Assembly (NCBI GenBank): GCA_009663005.1
Contig: CM018906.1
Span: forward strand, 24,445,736-24,465,735
Reading direction: 5' to 3'
DNA from: Actinidia chinensis
Lineage: Eukaryota; Streptophyta; Magnoliopsida; Ericales; Actinidiaceae
DNA: 20,000 bases
Shown here: positions 9,343 through 18,051 of the stretch, piece after piece
Position numbering within the stretch: the first letter of the stretch is position 1
Layout of the letters: each line of letters starts with the position of its first letter
Notes under the pieces: generated by a model
What the model was told of the DNA's origin: nothing
Databases searched by the model: none
The model's input: the letters and a program-made list of their open reading frames with translations, nothing else
Program-made: the position numbers and the translations under genes

Positions 9343-9790
9343 TCATCGGAAACAATTCTTTTTTACAACACTATTGTGGCAATACTTGAAACATTGGGGG
9401 AAGGTAGATGGAATAACACAATTCTCATAGAGCCAAGGTAGCCTAGTACTGTTGTATGAAGTCTTAGCACTAATGACCTGCGAATAATGCACTGTGTCAG
9501 TCATCGATGGTAAGTCGAGACAACTAAATCCAATAGCTTCTTCGTCCTCCTTGATAAACCCTTGTATCATCAATGGATAGGGAAAAACTCATCCATCATG
9601 ATGTAATGTTCTTTAATAGTATGAAGAGGTAAAATATTGACAACGGATCCACCATCCAAAGAGCATCCTATTGACTCTTTGCTCTCGCAGATATCCAGTG
9701 AGGAAGAGAGGACGATTGGGTGCATGAACCCAAGCAACCATCTTAATCTGAGAAAATGATTTTGACATGCAAGTTTTGCAAACACAAATA
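9343..9790 (-). pseudogene. Aspartic protease remnant of the Tat-like element
   Basis: Minus-strand frames carry SLDGGSVVNILPLHTIK (the D-G-G-S catalytic turn is encoded at 9645-9656), then a frame change near 9570, then MIQGFIKEDEEAIGF, a DTVHYSQVISAKTSYN block and PWLYENCVIPSTFPQCFKYC (to about 9380). This is the retropepsin-like domain and its C-terminal flank as in plant Tat-lineage gag-pol polyproteins, where DGGS is common in place of D-S/T-G. A stop and a one-base shift split it into two frames of 71 and 76 codons. It lies between the gag tail and the RT linker, as expected. Confidence 0.85.
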
Positions 9791-10440
9791 TTTTGAAAAG
9801 ATGATAGTCATGCTCAATTAGGATATGTGTAGGTAAAAAAGGTGAGTCATCAACAGGTTTAGGGATTCTGGACAGCTATGTCCATTACATGAAACTGCAT
9901 CACTTGGACATATTGATTTTGGAAAGACTCCACAAGGTAATAGGGGCCGTGTGTCACTTTTGAATATTATGAATCTTTCGGCCATGCAAACACTACCTTC
10001 TTGGGCCTTTCGATTTCTTTGTGGCTTCTGCTTGGAGCCTTATCGAAACATGGTTATTGCACGTGTCTGAGAAAACGATATGACTTGTTTTTATTTCTTC
10101 TACGGGTGACAAAGGTCCATCCTTGTCATTGGAATCAGTAGACTCTATCACCATTATCCTCATTGCCCCGATTTAGGATGACGCATGCAAAAGCAGGCAA
10201 TCAAGGTCAATAAGTCAATCCGATCCAAATTAGATTTCTAATCTTGATGACATAAGAATGAGTCTTTCAGGCTTTTGAGTTTCTTTGCAAAGGAGTATAG
10301 AAATCAAGAATCCAAAGACACGTGGCAAGTTAAGGTTGTTAGTAGTTCGCCATTTTTATTTTCTTCTTCCAGCGTAATCTTCCCTTGGTTGGCTAACCCC
10401 AAAATTCTTTATTTCAATACAAAACGATCGTACTTGTAAC
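9791..10440 (-). pseudogene. Gag-protease linker remnant of the Tat-like element
   Basis: About 650 bases of minus-strand sequence join the gag tail to the protease. The beginning reads LEEAGEVNDPNCYKYDRF near 10420-10470, matching the post-gag cysteine-rich block of this family; a QGKITLEEE-type block follows near 10370. The rest is broken by stops (for example around 10200) and no domain can be named. It is counted as part of the same element because frames and order continue on both sides. Confidence 0.6.
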
Positions 10441-12073
10441 AGTTTGGATCATTAACCTCCCCAGCCTCCTCAAGTCACTTCATCTTTGGGAGCTTGATGA
10501 TGTTCAATTGTAGTAGTTGATCAAGCATTTTGGGGACTTCAAGGTCAAGAAAAGGATACTCTTTGTTTTGCATCTCTTGCAATGTAAGTTTTTTCCTCCA
10601 TTTTTCTTGGGTACAATCAGCTTTCTCTGATTCTTTCTTTTTGGACTTAATAGAGATCTTGACCGGTGCAGTGATTACAATCATTGAATCTTTGGCATTT
10701 GGCTTGGAGAAATACTTATTACCCCCTTTTCGATTGTTATGTTTGATTTCTCCTTTGTGGGGAACTTGAAAAAGTAGTCATTGACTTTCATTCGCAGTAA
10801 TGCTGAGTTCTATATCACATGCTCACATAGCCAGTTCTTCAAATGTTCTAGGCTTGATTCCTTGAAGAATATAAAGCAGACCTCATTGCATGCCTCATCG
10901 CGATTGCAAAAGTCTCATATAACCTATTCTTGCAATTCAGACTCAATTTTTCCATTGATTGATGTAATCAATGGCCGGTTCATCTTTCCATTGGCAAGAA
11001 TTAGTAAGCTCGATCATACTAATAGTACAACAAGTACTATAGTAACGATTTAGAAACTCTTGTTTTAATTGCTCCCAACTATCAATTATGCGAGGTTCGA
11101 GATCACAATACCAATCAAAAGCATTGCCCTTGAGTGTATGAACAAATTACTTAATGAGAAGATCTCTATCAGTTCCAGCATTGTTGCACGTTTCCATAAA
11201 ATGAAGCATATGTGTTTGGGATTACCTTTCATCGAATTGCTGAAAATTTTGGTGGCTGGTAATCAACAAGCATCTTCAGTTGATCAATCCTTTGATGTAG
11301 GGCTTGCTAAGTGAAGAAGATTTTGGAGTTCCTCGTACTATCCTTTGATAGTGCCTAGAATGATTTCTTTGTTGGTGACAAGAATTGTCAATCATGAGAA
11401 AAACCTGCATTATTCTGTCTCTTGTTATTTGGCAAAGATTCAGTAACATTCTTGTAATTTGAAGGGTTGTTCAGCAGCTTGGTTTGATTATCCCAAACTC
11501 TCTATTTATCCATCATGAGATGCCATTGGATATCACGATCTTCATATTTGCATAGTGCCTCAACAGTCTTTGTCGAGATAGTAAGTTGTTCTTCCATGGC
11601 AAGAGCATTTGTTGTCAATAGGTATGGCAATAAAGTTGAATGAATCAGTAGAGATATCCAATAGGTTGAACTTTAATCGGGGAGTACTGAAGGAATAACT
11701 AGAGTCAGAGCTAGCTGAATCCTTAATCTCTTTATCATCATGTCTAGATTTTGAACTAGATCTTTGAGGCACAAAAGGCTTTGAGAATGCCGCCTCCAAT
11801 ATTGTAGTAGTGTCATTTGCCCCCAATGCAGAGTTCTCCCGTACCTTCTAGAAGGTTTTGAGGAAATGTTGATATTTTGGGTAAATTTGAACCAAAAATA
11901 GGAATTGGTTTAGAAAGAAGGCGAGGTTCGAAAACTAACGTCTCAGCAGGAGCTGCCTTGATCCAGTGTTGGACCAGAACTTTGAGTGCCCGGCCAATGT
12001 TGGGAAAGTTCTTCGGCTTAATACTGATCTGCAGAGCTCTCTTCTTTGCTTGTTTAGGTAGAACTCTTGTCAT
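10441..12073 (-). pseudogene. Gag remnant of the Tat-like element
   Basis: Gag would form the particle. Minus-strand reading from an ATG at 12071-12073 gives MTRVLPKQAKKRALQIS, 86 codons to a stop at 11813. A second frame entered at a five-G run (about 11823) gives NDTTTILEAAFSKPFVPQ and a Ser-rich tail. MEEQLTIS starts near 11597, and a QRIDQLKM/PPKFQQF block lies near 11215-11290. The capsid core FVHTLKGNAFDWYCDLEP (about 11090-11150) and SMIELTNSCQWKDEPAIDYI (about 10965-11030) follow, then LTLQEMQNKEYPFLDLEV (10545-10600) and QLNIIKLPKMK to 10475. Many frameshifts and stops; closely similar gags are widespread in eudicot genomes (from memory of the family, not searched). Confidence 0.88.
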
Positions 12074-12103
12074 TTTGTGTCTCTCTCTTTGAGGGTCACT
12101 TCC

Positions 12104-12112
12104 CTATTTATA
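12104..12112 (-). promoter_or_regulatory. TATA box upstream of the Tat-like gag
   Basis: On the minus strand TATAAATAG reads in the context CACTATAAATAGGGAAG, a textbook plant TATA box, with its last base 30 nt before the gag ATG at 12073. A transcript starting 25-35 nt downstream would begin almost at the ATG. No LTR end or primer site is seen between them. Whether it is the U3 promoter of the element's LTR or a separate promoter is open. Confidence 0.6.
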
Positions 12113-12249
12113 GTGATGCGGTGAGTTTTGAGAGATTAAACTTTCTTGATAAAATTATCTTTATTATTTTAAGACATAAACATCAATGAGGATATTTATG
12201 GACACATGTTCCAAACCTTTAAAGGGAGAAAAATATGTGTCTTCTCTTT

Positions 12250-12425
12250 TAGACAAGTGGCGCACTTTGATTGGCTTAAAACTTATCATTTAAAGATAGT
12301 ATTATTCTGACATATGGCAGCATTTTATTCGCTCTATCTTGCAAATTTTAACACATGGCAATGTTTGATTAGTCAAAATTTGTGACTTTATAAAACACTT
12401 GGCAATTTTTGATTTGCCAAATTTT
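12250..12425 (-). repeat. Four-copy degenerate repeat with CANNTG and GATT cores
   Basis: Four times a CANNTG site occurs followed by GG, and a TTGATT-like core 7-15 bases on (plus-strand view): CAAGTGG at 12254, CATATGG at 12311, CACATGG at 12352 and CACTTGG at 12396. Spacings are 57, 41 and 44 bases. Three of the four are followed by ACTTTGATTGGC, ATGTTTGATTAG or TTTTTGATTTGCC; at 12311 the match is weak. On the minus strand each unit reads AATCAAA...GCCANNTG, upstream of the TATA box, like a repeated enhancer of an LTR U3. The function is not established. Confidence 0.6.
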
Positions 12426-12660
12426 GTGTGTCTAAAGTTACTTCCTTATTTCTCATTATTCCTTGTACATAGTAGGATACGATTTCCCTTCTCTTATGAA
12501 AGATTGGTTCCTATTTTATACTACCTTAATTATCTTACCATCTAATGGACATGTGGTTTGGCTCTTTATTGTTACTTTTAGTACCACGACCTTTGATTTT
12601 CTTGTCTTACATTATGTATTGGAAAAGATTGAAAGTTAGCTTTCAAGAAGCTAGAGTGCT

Positions 12661-12822
12661 ATGGCTGTCATGGGTTTACGAATTATGAAAGGTTTTTTCA
12701 TCAATAGCAAGACAGTAATATTTAATCCAACGCGAGGTGGTTTAATCAAAAAGGTTGATTTAAACAGGGATAAAAGAAGATTCAATATACAAGAGAAACA
12801 AACTGGAAAGATTTCATTTTGA
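12661..12822 (+). other. 53-codon plus-strand frame cut by the copia insertion
   Basis: ATG at 12661 opens a frame rich in Lys/Arg (MAVMGLRIMKGFF...TGKISF) that runs to the insertion point. Its stop TGA (12820-12822) is made by the first bases of the LTR end. In the pre-insertion sequence, joining 12819 to 18052, the frame would run only 13 codons further to TAG. No family is recognised; a chance frame is likely. Confidence 0.2.
12815..12819. repeat. Target site duplication CATTT, left copy of copia insertion
   Basis: CATTT directly precedes the LTR end at 12820 and recurs at 18047-18051 after the other LTR. Five bases is the normal copia duplication. Confidence 0.9.
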
Positions 12823-13090
12823 AAACATATGTGAACAAAGCTATTGAGAGAGAAGAAAGATGAGAGAAAAGATGTTTATTTTAGTGTGTTTAGTTAAAAA
12901 TTTACAAGATGGGTATTTATACTAACAGCTACAAGTCATGAAAGAAAAGGATAGAGGAGGATCAAGCCTACATCACACTATTAAGCCTACAATCAAGTCT
13001 AGAAATAATCACGTGGGGTAATCTACTTATATGGTAAGATATACAGGTGGGATAGACTAATAAAGGTAATAAATATATATATATGTAACA
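12820..13090 (-). repeat. Downstream (3') LTR of the copia element
   Basis: 271 bases collinear with 17773-18046. On the minus strand it begins TGTTACATATATA after the polypurine tract and ends TTTTCA. It contains a G-box CACGTG (13010-13015), a degenerate 20-bp tandem repeat (12962-12998), an AT dinucleotide run near 13072-13084 and the TATA sequence at 12914-12921. Confidence 0.95.
12914..12921 (-). promoter_or_regulatory. TATA box of the copia 3' LTR
   Basis: Minus-strand TATAAATA at the position matching the 5' LTR copy. In a 3' LTR it could drive read-through transcription toward lower coordinates, into the region upstream of the Tat-like gag. Confidence 0.6.
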
Positions 13091-13099
13091 TCCCCCTTA
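13091..13099 (-). other. Copia polypurine tract
   Basis: Minus-strand AAGGGGGA directly precedes the TG start of the 3' LTR at 13090. Confidence 0.85.
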
Positions 13100-13103
13100 A
13101 AAC

Positions 13104-13924
13104 TCAAGATGCGTAATGCAAAACCAGCTTGAGGTTGTAAAAACCAAGTTGTTAAACCTGTGTTGTTTCCATCCAAGTGGGTGAGCTTTAGTGCAGATGT
13201 CAGTAAGTGATCCAGCGAAAAAAGAGATAGAAAGAAGACGAACAGGTCATGTGGTGGTAATATACTGATGCACAAAGGGACCAACAATTTCTATATGCTT
13301 GGTACGATCATGAAAAAATCAATCTTGAGCATTATGAATAGCACTCGATTATCACAATAAAGAGAAGTAGCCAGCGAACATGCGCTAATACCCATATCTT
13401 GAAGTAACCATCGAAGCCAACGAGTTTAGTCTCTTGAGTTGTGTCAAACAAGGCAAGGGTACTCTCTTTCTTGCTATGCAGGAGATGATGGAGAATCCCA
13501 ATAAGAATAAGAACCCAGGAGAGTAGTAAGTGAAATCGACGGTCGGTAGGCTCTTGGCCTACATCCAGCATCAGAAGAATAGGTTTACTAACTCAGGGCA
13601 CAAAAGAAGATGAGAGTAACAGAGACCGTGAATTAGAGTACCTTTAATGTAGCAAAGGATGCGAAGGGACCGTCGCAAAATGAGTAGACGAGGAGGGATA
13701 GAATTGGATTAACCAGAATAGAACTACATGCAGATATATCGGGCCGAGTAACAGTGAGAGAGATGAGACTATCAACTTAAACTGTCAGTATAAAGTGGCA
13801 TTTAGAGAGAAGTGTGTGCCATTCAAAGGTGTGATGGCAAACAATAGGCTCTAAGTTGTAGAGAGAGTTTATGTCTGATTGAGTCTTAGCCCAGCTAAAG
13901 ATGAGAAGATACTTTTGGGCTTCT
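13104..13924 (-). pseudogene. Copia RNase H remnant
   Basis: Minus strand. TRPDIS near 13735-13755 and LCYIKGTLIHG near 13625-13660 are the end of RT/connection. GFLFLLGF, CIARKRVPLP and TQLKRLNSLAS near 13410-13520 fit the RNase H middle. SAIHNAQDWFFHDRTKHIEI near 13275-13335 is the conserved C-terminal block. Several stops break it. It ends just before the polypurine tract. Confidence 0.88.
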
Positions 13925-14640
13925 TAAGATAAATATAGCCAAGGAATTAGGAGGGAAATCTCAAGCCCCAAGAAATAGTTGAGAGCCACCCAAACCCTTC
14001 ATGCTAAAATGTTGGCTAAGAGATTGTTTAAGATAGTAAATTCCAATAACATCGTCTCCAATGATAATAATGTCATCAATATAAGAAGAGACGAAGGACA
14101 ATACCTTGTGGAGATTTTTGAATAAAGAGAGCCGAATCATAGGTGCTAGAAGAGAACCCGAAGTCACTAAATGTAGCACTAAATTTTGCATACCATGCTC
14201 GAGGAGCCTATTTAAGACCATAAAGTACACAATGAAACTTACACACTTTGCCTGGTGGATGAGCATAACCAGGTGGTAATTGCATTTTGTAAAACTTCTT
14301 TGAAGATCACCATTACGAAATGCAATTTTGACATCCATCTGAGTATAACGTCCATTTACGGCATTTGCAGCAAACACGTAAGCGACTGACGAGACAGAGG
14401 TAAGACGGGCCCAATAAGGCAAAAGTTGTCTCATCGTCAATGCCATACGCTTGAGTGTATCCCTTTGCAAAAGACATGCTTATTAACGTTCAATCAGAGC
14501 CATCTTGAACGAGTATGTAATGCTTATGTACCCACTGACAACCAACCACAATTTGATTTAAGCGAAGATCAACCAAATCCAATGTGTGAGTTTTTTCCAA
14601 GGCTTATAATTCGTTTGCCATTACTTGCTACCAAAGAGGG
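13925..14640 (-). pseudogene. Copia reverse transcriptase remnant with intact YIDD
   Basis: RT of a copia element. Minus strand: VVGCQWVHKHY near 14520-14550, a KGYTQAYGID block near 14440-14470, YTQMDVKIAFRNGDL at about 14300-14345 (first catalytic Asp block; Leu before Asn replaced by Arg), SYIDDIIIIGDD with YIDD at 14072-14083, and KGLGGSQLFLG near 13962-13995 leading to the LGLEIS-type block. The longest frame (13961-14470) is 169 codons and holds both catalytic regions, although out-of-family stretches show internal frame slips. Order and motifs are diagnostic. Confidence 0.93.
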
Positions 14641-15343
14641 TTAGAACTGGCCTTATGATAAGAGTGAGGTTCTTGTTGAGAGAGAATAGCAAAAAAATAA
14701 TGATAATCATGAAGGCGAACAGGAGTGATTATTACCCGAGTAGAGTGACGAAGAGGTAGAAGAGGAGGTGTATCTGGAGAGGAGGTTATAGAGTGCTCAA
14801 GGGGAGCTGAAGTAGGCAATGCAGGAGATGCAGTGGTAGAGGATACAAGAGTATCAGATGAGACAAGGGCAGGATCACTAGGTGAGGAAGTCTTTCGAAA
14901 GAGGAGTAGAAATGATCTAGGCAAAAATAAAAAAAAGAATCTGCATTAAACACACTCATCCAAAAATAAAGGATAGTAACATAGTAGTAAAGAATGTGTG
15001 TGAGGCGATAGTAGACAATGGAAACGTATTATAACAAGGGAGCGAGACATTTATGTTCCTAGCAGATAACATGGCGAGAGGACACAAAGGCATTTGGAAG
15101 AGGATACCAACACCTGGAAAACATTATGTTCGAGACAGTATCCTAAGAAGCAACAAAGCGAGCTCGAGTTCCAATTGGACGTTCATGGGGTTTTAAAGTA
15201 AAACGAAACAAGGCATACCCAATTACACGGAGAGTACTGTAATTAGTGATGTGCCATAAAGATGCTCATAGAGGATGATTGTTGATGATGGGAGAAGGGA
15301 CACAAATTAATAGTAGAGCAGTAGTGTAGAAAGAGTTTGAAGT
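14641..15343 (-). pseudogene. Copia integrase C-terminal and linker remnant
   Basis: Minus strand. Ser/Thr/Pro-rich linker sequence with PLLPLRHSTRV, RLHDYHYF and SYHKASSNPLW (14628-14760) is the block just before copia RT, which links integrase and RT. The part 14930-15343 is frame-shifted, with only short readable blocks. Confidence 0.75.
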
Positions 15344-15361
15344 AAAAAAAAAAAAAAAAAA
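15344..15361. repeat. Homopolymer run of 18 A (T on minus strand) inside copia integrase
   Basis: Eighteen A in a row on the plus strand within the copia coding region, directly after the PKHFLGEV block. Such a run does not fit the protein family and will slip during copying or sequencing. Confidence 0.9.
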
Positions 15362-15905
15362 CAGTAGTGAGAGCAAACCTCACCTAAAAAATGTTTAGGA
15401 CATATGAGAAAGAGAGATGAGGATCGAGCTACGAACAGTATCGAGAAAGATGCGATGTTTGCGGTCGCATGGCCATTCGTTGAAATTTCACCAGTACAAG
15501 AGTAATGGGAAACTGTGCCCATTGTGCGAAAGAAATCTCCTAAGAATTGCATTTCTTTATATTGGGCATATCCAACACGGAGAATTTGACATGTCAAAGA
15601 CAATTGGCTTTTAACCATGTTGAAAAAATATAATAGATTTGGGGTAACTCAGAATGATTTTCAATAAGAAACAACCAGTGTATCGAGTAAAATCATCAAT
15701 TAAAAGATGACACAACAGTAGTTTACACCGCCATGTTAGAAGTAGGGGCAGGCCCTAGACATCAGATGGGATAAGATCAAAAGGTGGCTTGCATAGACCA
15801 TAGAGACCACTTTTAATGAACGGTAACGTAAGTTGTATGGCAATTGGACAAGATAAACAATCTACTTTTTCATTACTAACATTGCCTAATTGACCACTAG
15901 AGACT
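15362..15905 (-). pseudogene. Copia integrase remnant
   Basis: Order on the minus strand: DCLSCPIAIQL (zinc-binding end, about 15845-15880), PPFDLIPSDV with the first catalytic Asp at 15761-15763, LIDDFTRYTGCFLLK (about 15660-15705), DRKHRIFLDTVRS (about 15430-15470, the block containing the catalytic Glu region of copia integrases) and PKHFLGEV (about 15385-15410). A stop follows the first Asp block and other frames intervene. It is bounded downstream by a run of 18 T on this strand. Confidence 0.85.
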
Positions 15906-16380
15906 AGGGGTCATAAGTGACCAAAGGAAACAAGATATAAACGTGAATACGAAAGACTAAGGGAAGGATTGACAGAGGTGGACATGGTCTGAATAGGAGA
16001 AAGACTTGAAGTAGGAATGCGGAGATGAATGAGCTCAAATAGACAACCATTTTTATGGCCTATCCCAAGAGTTTGTCCCATTCGTAATCTTGCCCACAAC
16101 CAAAAACGAGTAGTAGGAAAAAAACCTTAAGTTCAATATCACATAATGGCCAATAGAATAAGTTTGAGAGTGAGTGCACAGAAATGAAATAAAACGTTCC
16201 AGGTAAAGAATATAGGGGTGGAGACATGGCCTATTGACTAACATTCATATGGTATCCTCAACAGTGTGAATGACAGGTATGATCCCAAGGGCAAAAATAG
16301 TAAAAGAAAATAGAGAGGAGTCAGATGTCATATGATTACAACAGGAAGAATCAAAATACCAAGACGAGGTACTTGAGGTG
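15906..16380 (-). pseudogene. Copia protease and pre-integrase remnant
   Basis: Minus-strand SWYFDSSCCNHMTSDSSLF (about 16320-16365) matches the copia retropepsin start: the catalytic Asp is at 16350-16352, but the usual D-S-G reads D-S-S. A GQTLGIGHKNGCLFEL block near 16030-16085 is the conserved start of the GAG-pre-integrase region, followed by HLGNVSN-like sequence near 15880. Stops in between break it. Confidence 0.8.
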
Positions 16381-16402
16381 ACCATTTACTTGTCCGAATA
16401 GG

Positions 16403-17090
16403 ACAACCGAGCAGAACGTGATCGGTGCTATGACAATAAGAGCAAGAGTTTGGAGTGGAGTGACGGCCCTAAGGGGTGGCAAGAACGTTGTTTAGCTGAT
16501 GAGTTTAAGAGAGCTAAGACGGGTCTATTCAAAAAGAAGCCCGGAGATGGAATCCTTTAGCGTAGAAAGAGGACTTCGGTGAAGGAGAGAGGCACGAACA
16601 GGCTCAAAGTCATCTCAAAGTGCCATCAGAAAAAGAATCAAGCGTTGGCCATCACGATAGGTGGTAAACTTTTTAGTAACAGTGATGCAGCTCCGTCGGA
16701 TCATATAATGCCAATTATCCCAATGCCATACATTTGAGAAAGGAGGAATTCTTGTTGACCGTAGTCCTGATTGCATATAGTGAAGAGACTGAGAGTTGAT
16801 ACTGATGGCAGATCTTTGTGCTATCCGTTTTTTCAGAAAGCCAATTTTTTGGCTGTCTTGACGCTTCCGAACTGGAGATGGATGGACACAACTTGGTATT
16901 GCGCATCCATGTGATAAGTTTATTGATTCTTTCCAAAACCATTCATCAACAGTCCTCATATGTGATTGGCGATTCTTTGTCCTCCTTGATAGGGGTGGTA
17001 GCTCGCCGGTGGTGAAACACGCCAAGTGTTTGCCCTTTAATGTAACTATACATAGCTTGGTTCATAGAGTTAAAATTAAGAGCCATCAAA
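16403..17090 (-). pseudogene. Copia Gag remnant with CCHC zinc knuckle
   Basis: Gag of a copia element packages its RNA. Two overlapping minus-strand frames are needed. MNQAMYSYIKGQTLGVF lies near 17030-17065, and LERINKLITWMRNT with ICHQYQLSVSSLYAIR lies at about 16770-16940. The other frame continues as KFTTYRDGQRLILFLMAL (16615-16670). These are the gag blocks of plant copia elements (W+RNT, HQYQL, FLMAL). At 16403-16444 the knuckle CSYCHSTDHVLLGC has the full CX2CX4HX4C pattern intact. Frameshifts between blocks prevent a complete protein. Confidence 0.88.
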
Positions 17091-17760
17091 ACTTAGAATG
17101 GGCTAAGGAGTATCATATCGGTTCATGATGTAAGAATTGAAGGTAGAAAAGTTGGAAATATGGTGAGTTAAGACAAAAACAGTAGATTAGAAACGAAATG
17201 ACCAAAACAGAGCCCACAAATAGATTCGGAGAGCCTAAAAAACTAGGGAACTGGTTTGAACCAGAGCAAAATCAATTGGAAAAGGGCTGAACCAGTTGAA
17301 AATGCTTGAAAATCGGTCTGGTGAATCGGCTAGGATTACGGCTGACGTAAGCAGGGCGTTAGCAAGAAAGGAGCGGCTCGGCTTCACGCGGATGGCTTGG
17401 CTCACACGTTCTGGCTCAGCTAGCTCCGACTGATATAGCGCGTGAGGAGTGAGGTGGTGGAGTTGGGGTGCATAGTGGCACGTGCAAACTGGACTGAGAC
17501 TGGGACAACGCAATGGTAGAGAAACGGAGCGTGAGGGCGCGTCGGAAGTTTTTTTATGACCGGTTTTACCCCGGTGAAATCGTCTCATAATAAGGAATCC
17601 CATGATGATATCGAACCTTGGATTTGATGATCAAAAGTGAGAGCCAGATGATTTGATGAGGACTGAGAGATCGATTGTGTATGAGTAATCACCATGGGAT
17701 AGAGGCAGCAGAGGCAGGGGTATTGAAAGAGAGGTAATGGAACAGAGGCCAACGATCGGT
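17091..17760 (-). other. Copia leader between primer site and gag
   Basis: About 670 bases of minus-strand leader without a known domain. A 122-codon frame (17235-17603) crosses a GC-richer part (about 17340-17540) but begins and ends without family motifs, and it has a Ser/Pro/Leu-rich composition typical of chance frames. I treat it as untranslated leader. Confidence 0.5.
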
Positions 17761-17772
17761 GGCCTGATACCA
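17761..17772 (-). other. Copia primer binding site, initiator-Met tRNA type
   Basis: Minus-strand TGGTATCAGGCC starts immediately after the LTR end. It matches TGGTATCAGAGC complementarity for nine bases, then has one base missing. It fits the priming tRNA usual in plant copia elements. Confidence 0.85.
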
Positions 17773-17871
17773 TGAAACATATATGAACAAAGCTTATTGA
17801 GAGAGAGAGAAGAAAGATGAGGAGAAAATATGTTTATTTCGTGTTTAGTCAATATCAAAAGATGGGTATTT

Positions 17872-17879
17872 TATTTATA
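17872..17879 (-). promoter_or_regulatory. TATA box of the copia 5' LTR
   Basis: Minus-strand TATAAATA, 168 bases into the LTR, with about 100 bases of R-U5 after it. The same TATAAATA is retained in the other LTR at 12914-12921 although neighbouring bases changed. Confidence 0.7.
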
Positions 17880-17918
17880 CTAAAAGCTACAAGTTCATAA
17901 AAGGAAGATAGAGCAGAG

Positions 17919-17956
17919 TCAAGCCTACAATCAAGCTATCAAGCCTACAATCAAGC
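17919..17956. repeat. 20-bp-period tandem repeat in the copia LTR U3
   Basis: The 18-base unit TCAAGCCTACAATCAAGC occurs exactly twice (17919-17936 and 17939-17956). In the other LTR the same pair (12962-12979, 12981-12998) is diverged. Placed between the TATA box and G-box, it looks like a duplicated enhancer motif. Confidence 0.8.
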
Positions 17957-17969
17957 GCTAGAAAATAAT

Positions 17970-17975
17970 CACGTG
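17970..17975. promoter_or_regulatory. G-box CACGTG in the copia 5' LTR
   Basis: The palindromic CACGTG within AATCACGTGG is kept in both LTRs (also 13010-13015), about 90 bases upstream of the TATA box. CACGTG is the core bound by plant bZIP and bHLH factors; actual regulation is inferred. Confidence 0.55.
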
Positions 17976-18022
17976 GTAATCTATTTATATGGTAAAGATA
18001 TACAATAGACTAATAAGGTAAT

Positions 18023-18042
18023 AATATATATGCATATATATT
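18023..18042. repeat. 20-bp perfect palindrome at the outer end of the copia 5' LTR
   Basis: AATATATATGCATATATATT is its own reverse complement, four bases in from the LTR end. The other LTR has a simple AT run here (13072-13084) without the central GC, so the palindrome is not shared. Confidence 0.8.
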
Positions 18043-18046
18043 AACA

Positions 18047-18051
18047 CATTT
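18047..18051. repeat. Target site duplication CATTT, right copy of copia insertion
   Basis: Identical to 12815-12819; it follows the outer end of the upstream LTR. Confidence 0.9.

Larger units (their letters stand above)
12113..12819. other. Spacer or LTR U3 upstream of the Tat-like gag
   Basis: About 700 AT-rich bases between the TATA box and the copia insertion. Apart from the CANNTG array they hold one 53-codon plus-strand frame (12661-12822) and nothing else recognised. This may be the U3 part of the Tat-like element's 5' LTR, but no second copy exists in the window to prove it. Confidence 0.4.
12820..18046 (-). mobile_element. Ty1/copia LTR retrotransposon, structurally complete but mutated
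   Basis: A 5227-bp element on the minus strand. Two LTRs (17773-18046 upstream, 12820-13090 downstream) have TG...CA ends. Inside, in copia order, are a primer site, gag, CCHC knuckle, protease, integrase, RT, RNase H and polypurine tract. The element is flanked on both sides by CATTT (12815-12819 and 18047-18051), a perfect 5-bp target duplication, which fixes both ends to the base. No frame is longer than 169 codons, so it is non-autonomous. Its orientation is opposite to the Tekay-like element. Confidence 0.96.
17773..18046 (-). repeat. Upstream (5') LTR of the copia element
   Basis: 274 bases. Minus-strand start TGTTAATATATATGC at 18046, end TTTCA at 17773, directly against the primer site. 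It contains the promoter parts listed separately: G-box 17970-17975, exact tandem repeat 17919-17956 and TATA 17872-17879. It differs from the other LTR mostly by short gaps, for example extra GA units and an extra TTTTA beside the TATA box. Confidence 0.95.

Noticed and set aside
11877..12092. 71-codon plus-strand frame as a gene
   Set aside because: It is the antisense shadow of the Tat-like gag start region.
12791..12819. 29-bp repeat as an extended copia target duplication
   Set aside because: The second copy begins 42 bases beyond the true 5-bp duplication, so it is not produced by the insertion.
14426..14644. 72-codon plus-strand frame as a gene
   Set aside because: It is antisense to the copia RT, whose blocks read on the minus strand.
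17235..17603. 122-codon minus-strand frame as a gene
   Set aside because: It lies in the copia leader, matches no family block and has the composition of a chance frame in a GC-richer patch.
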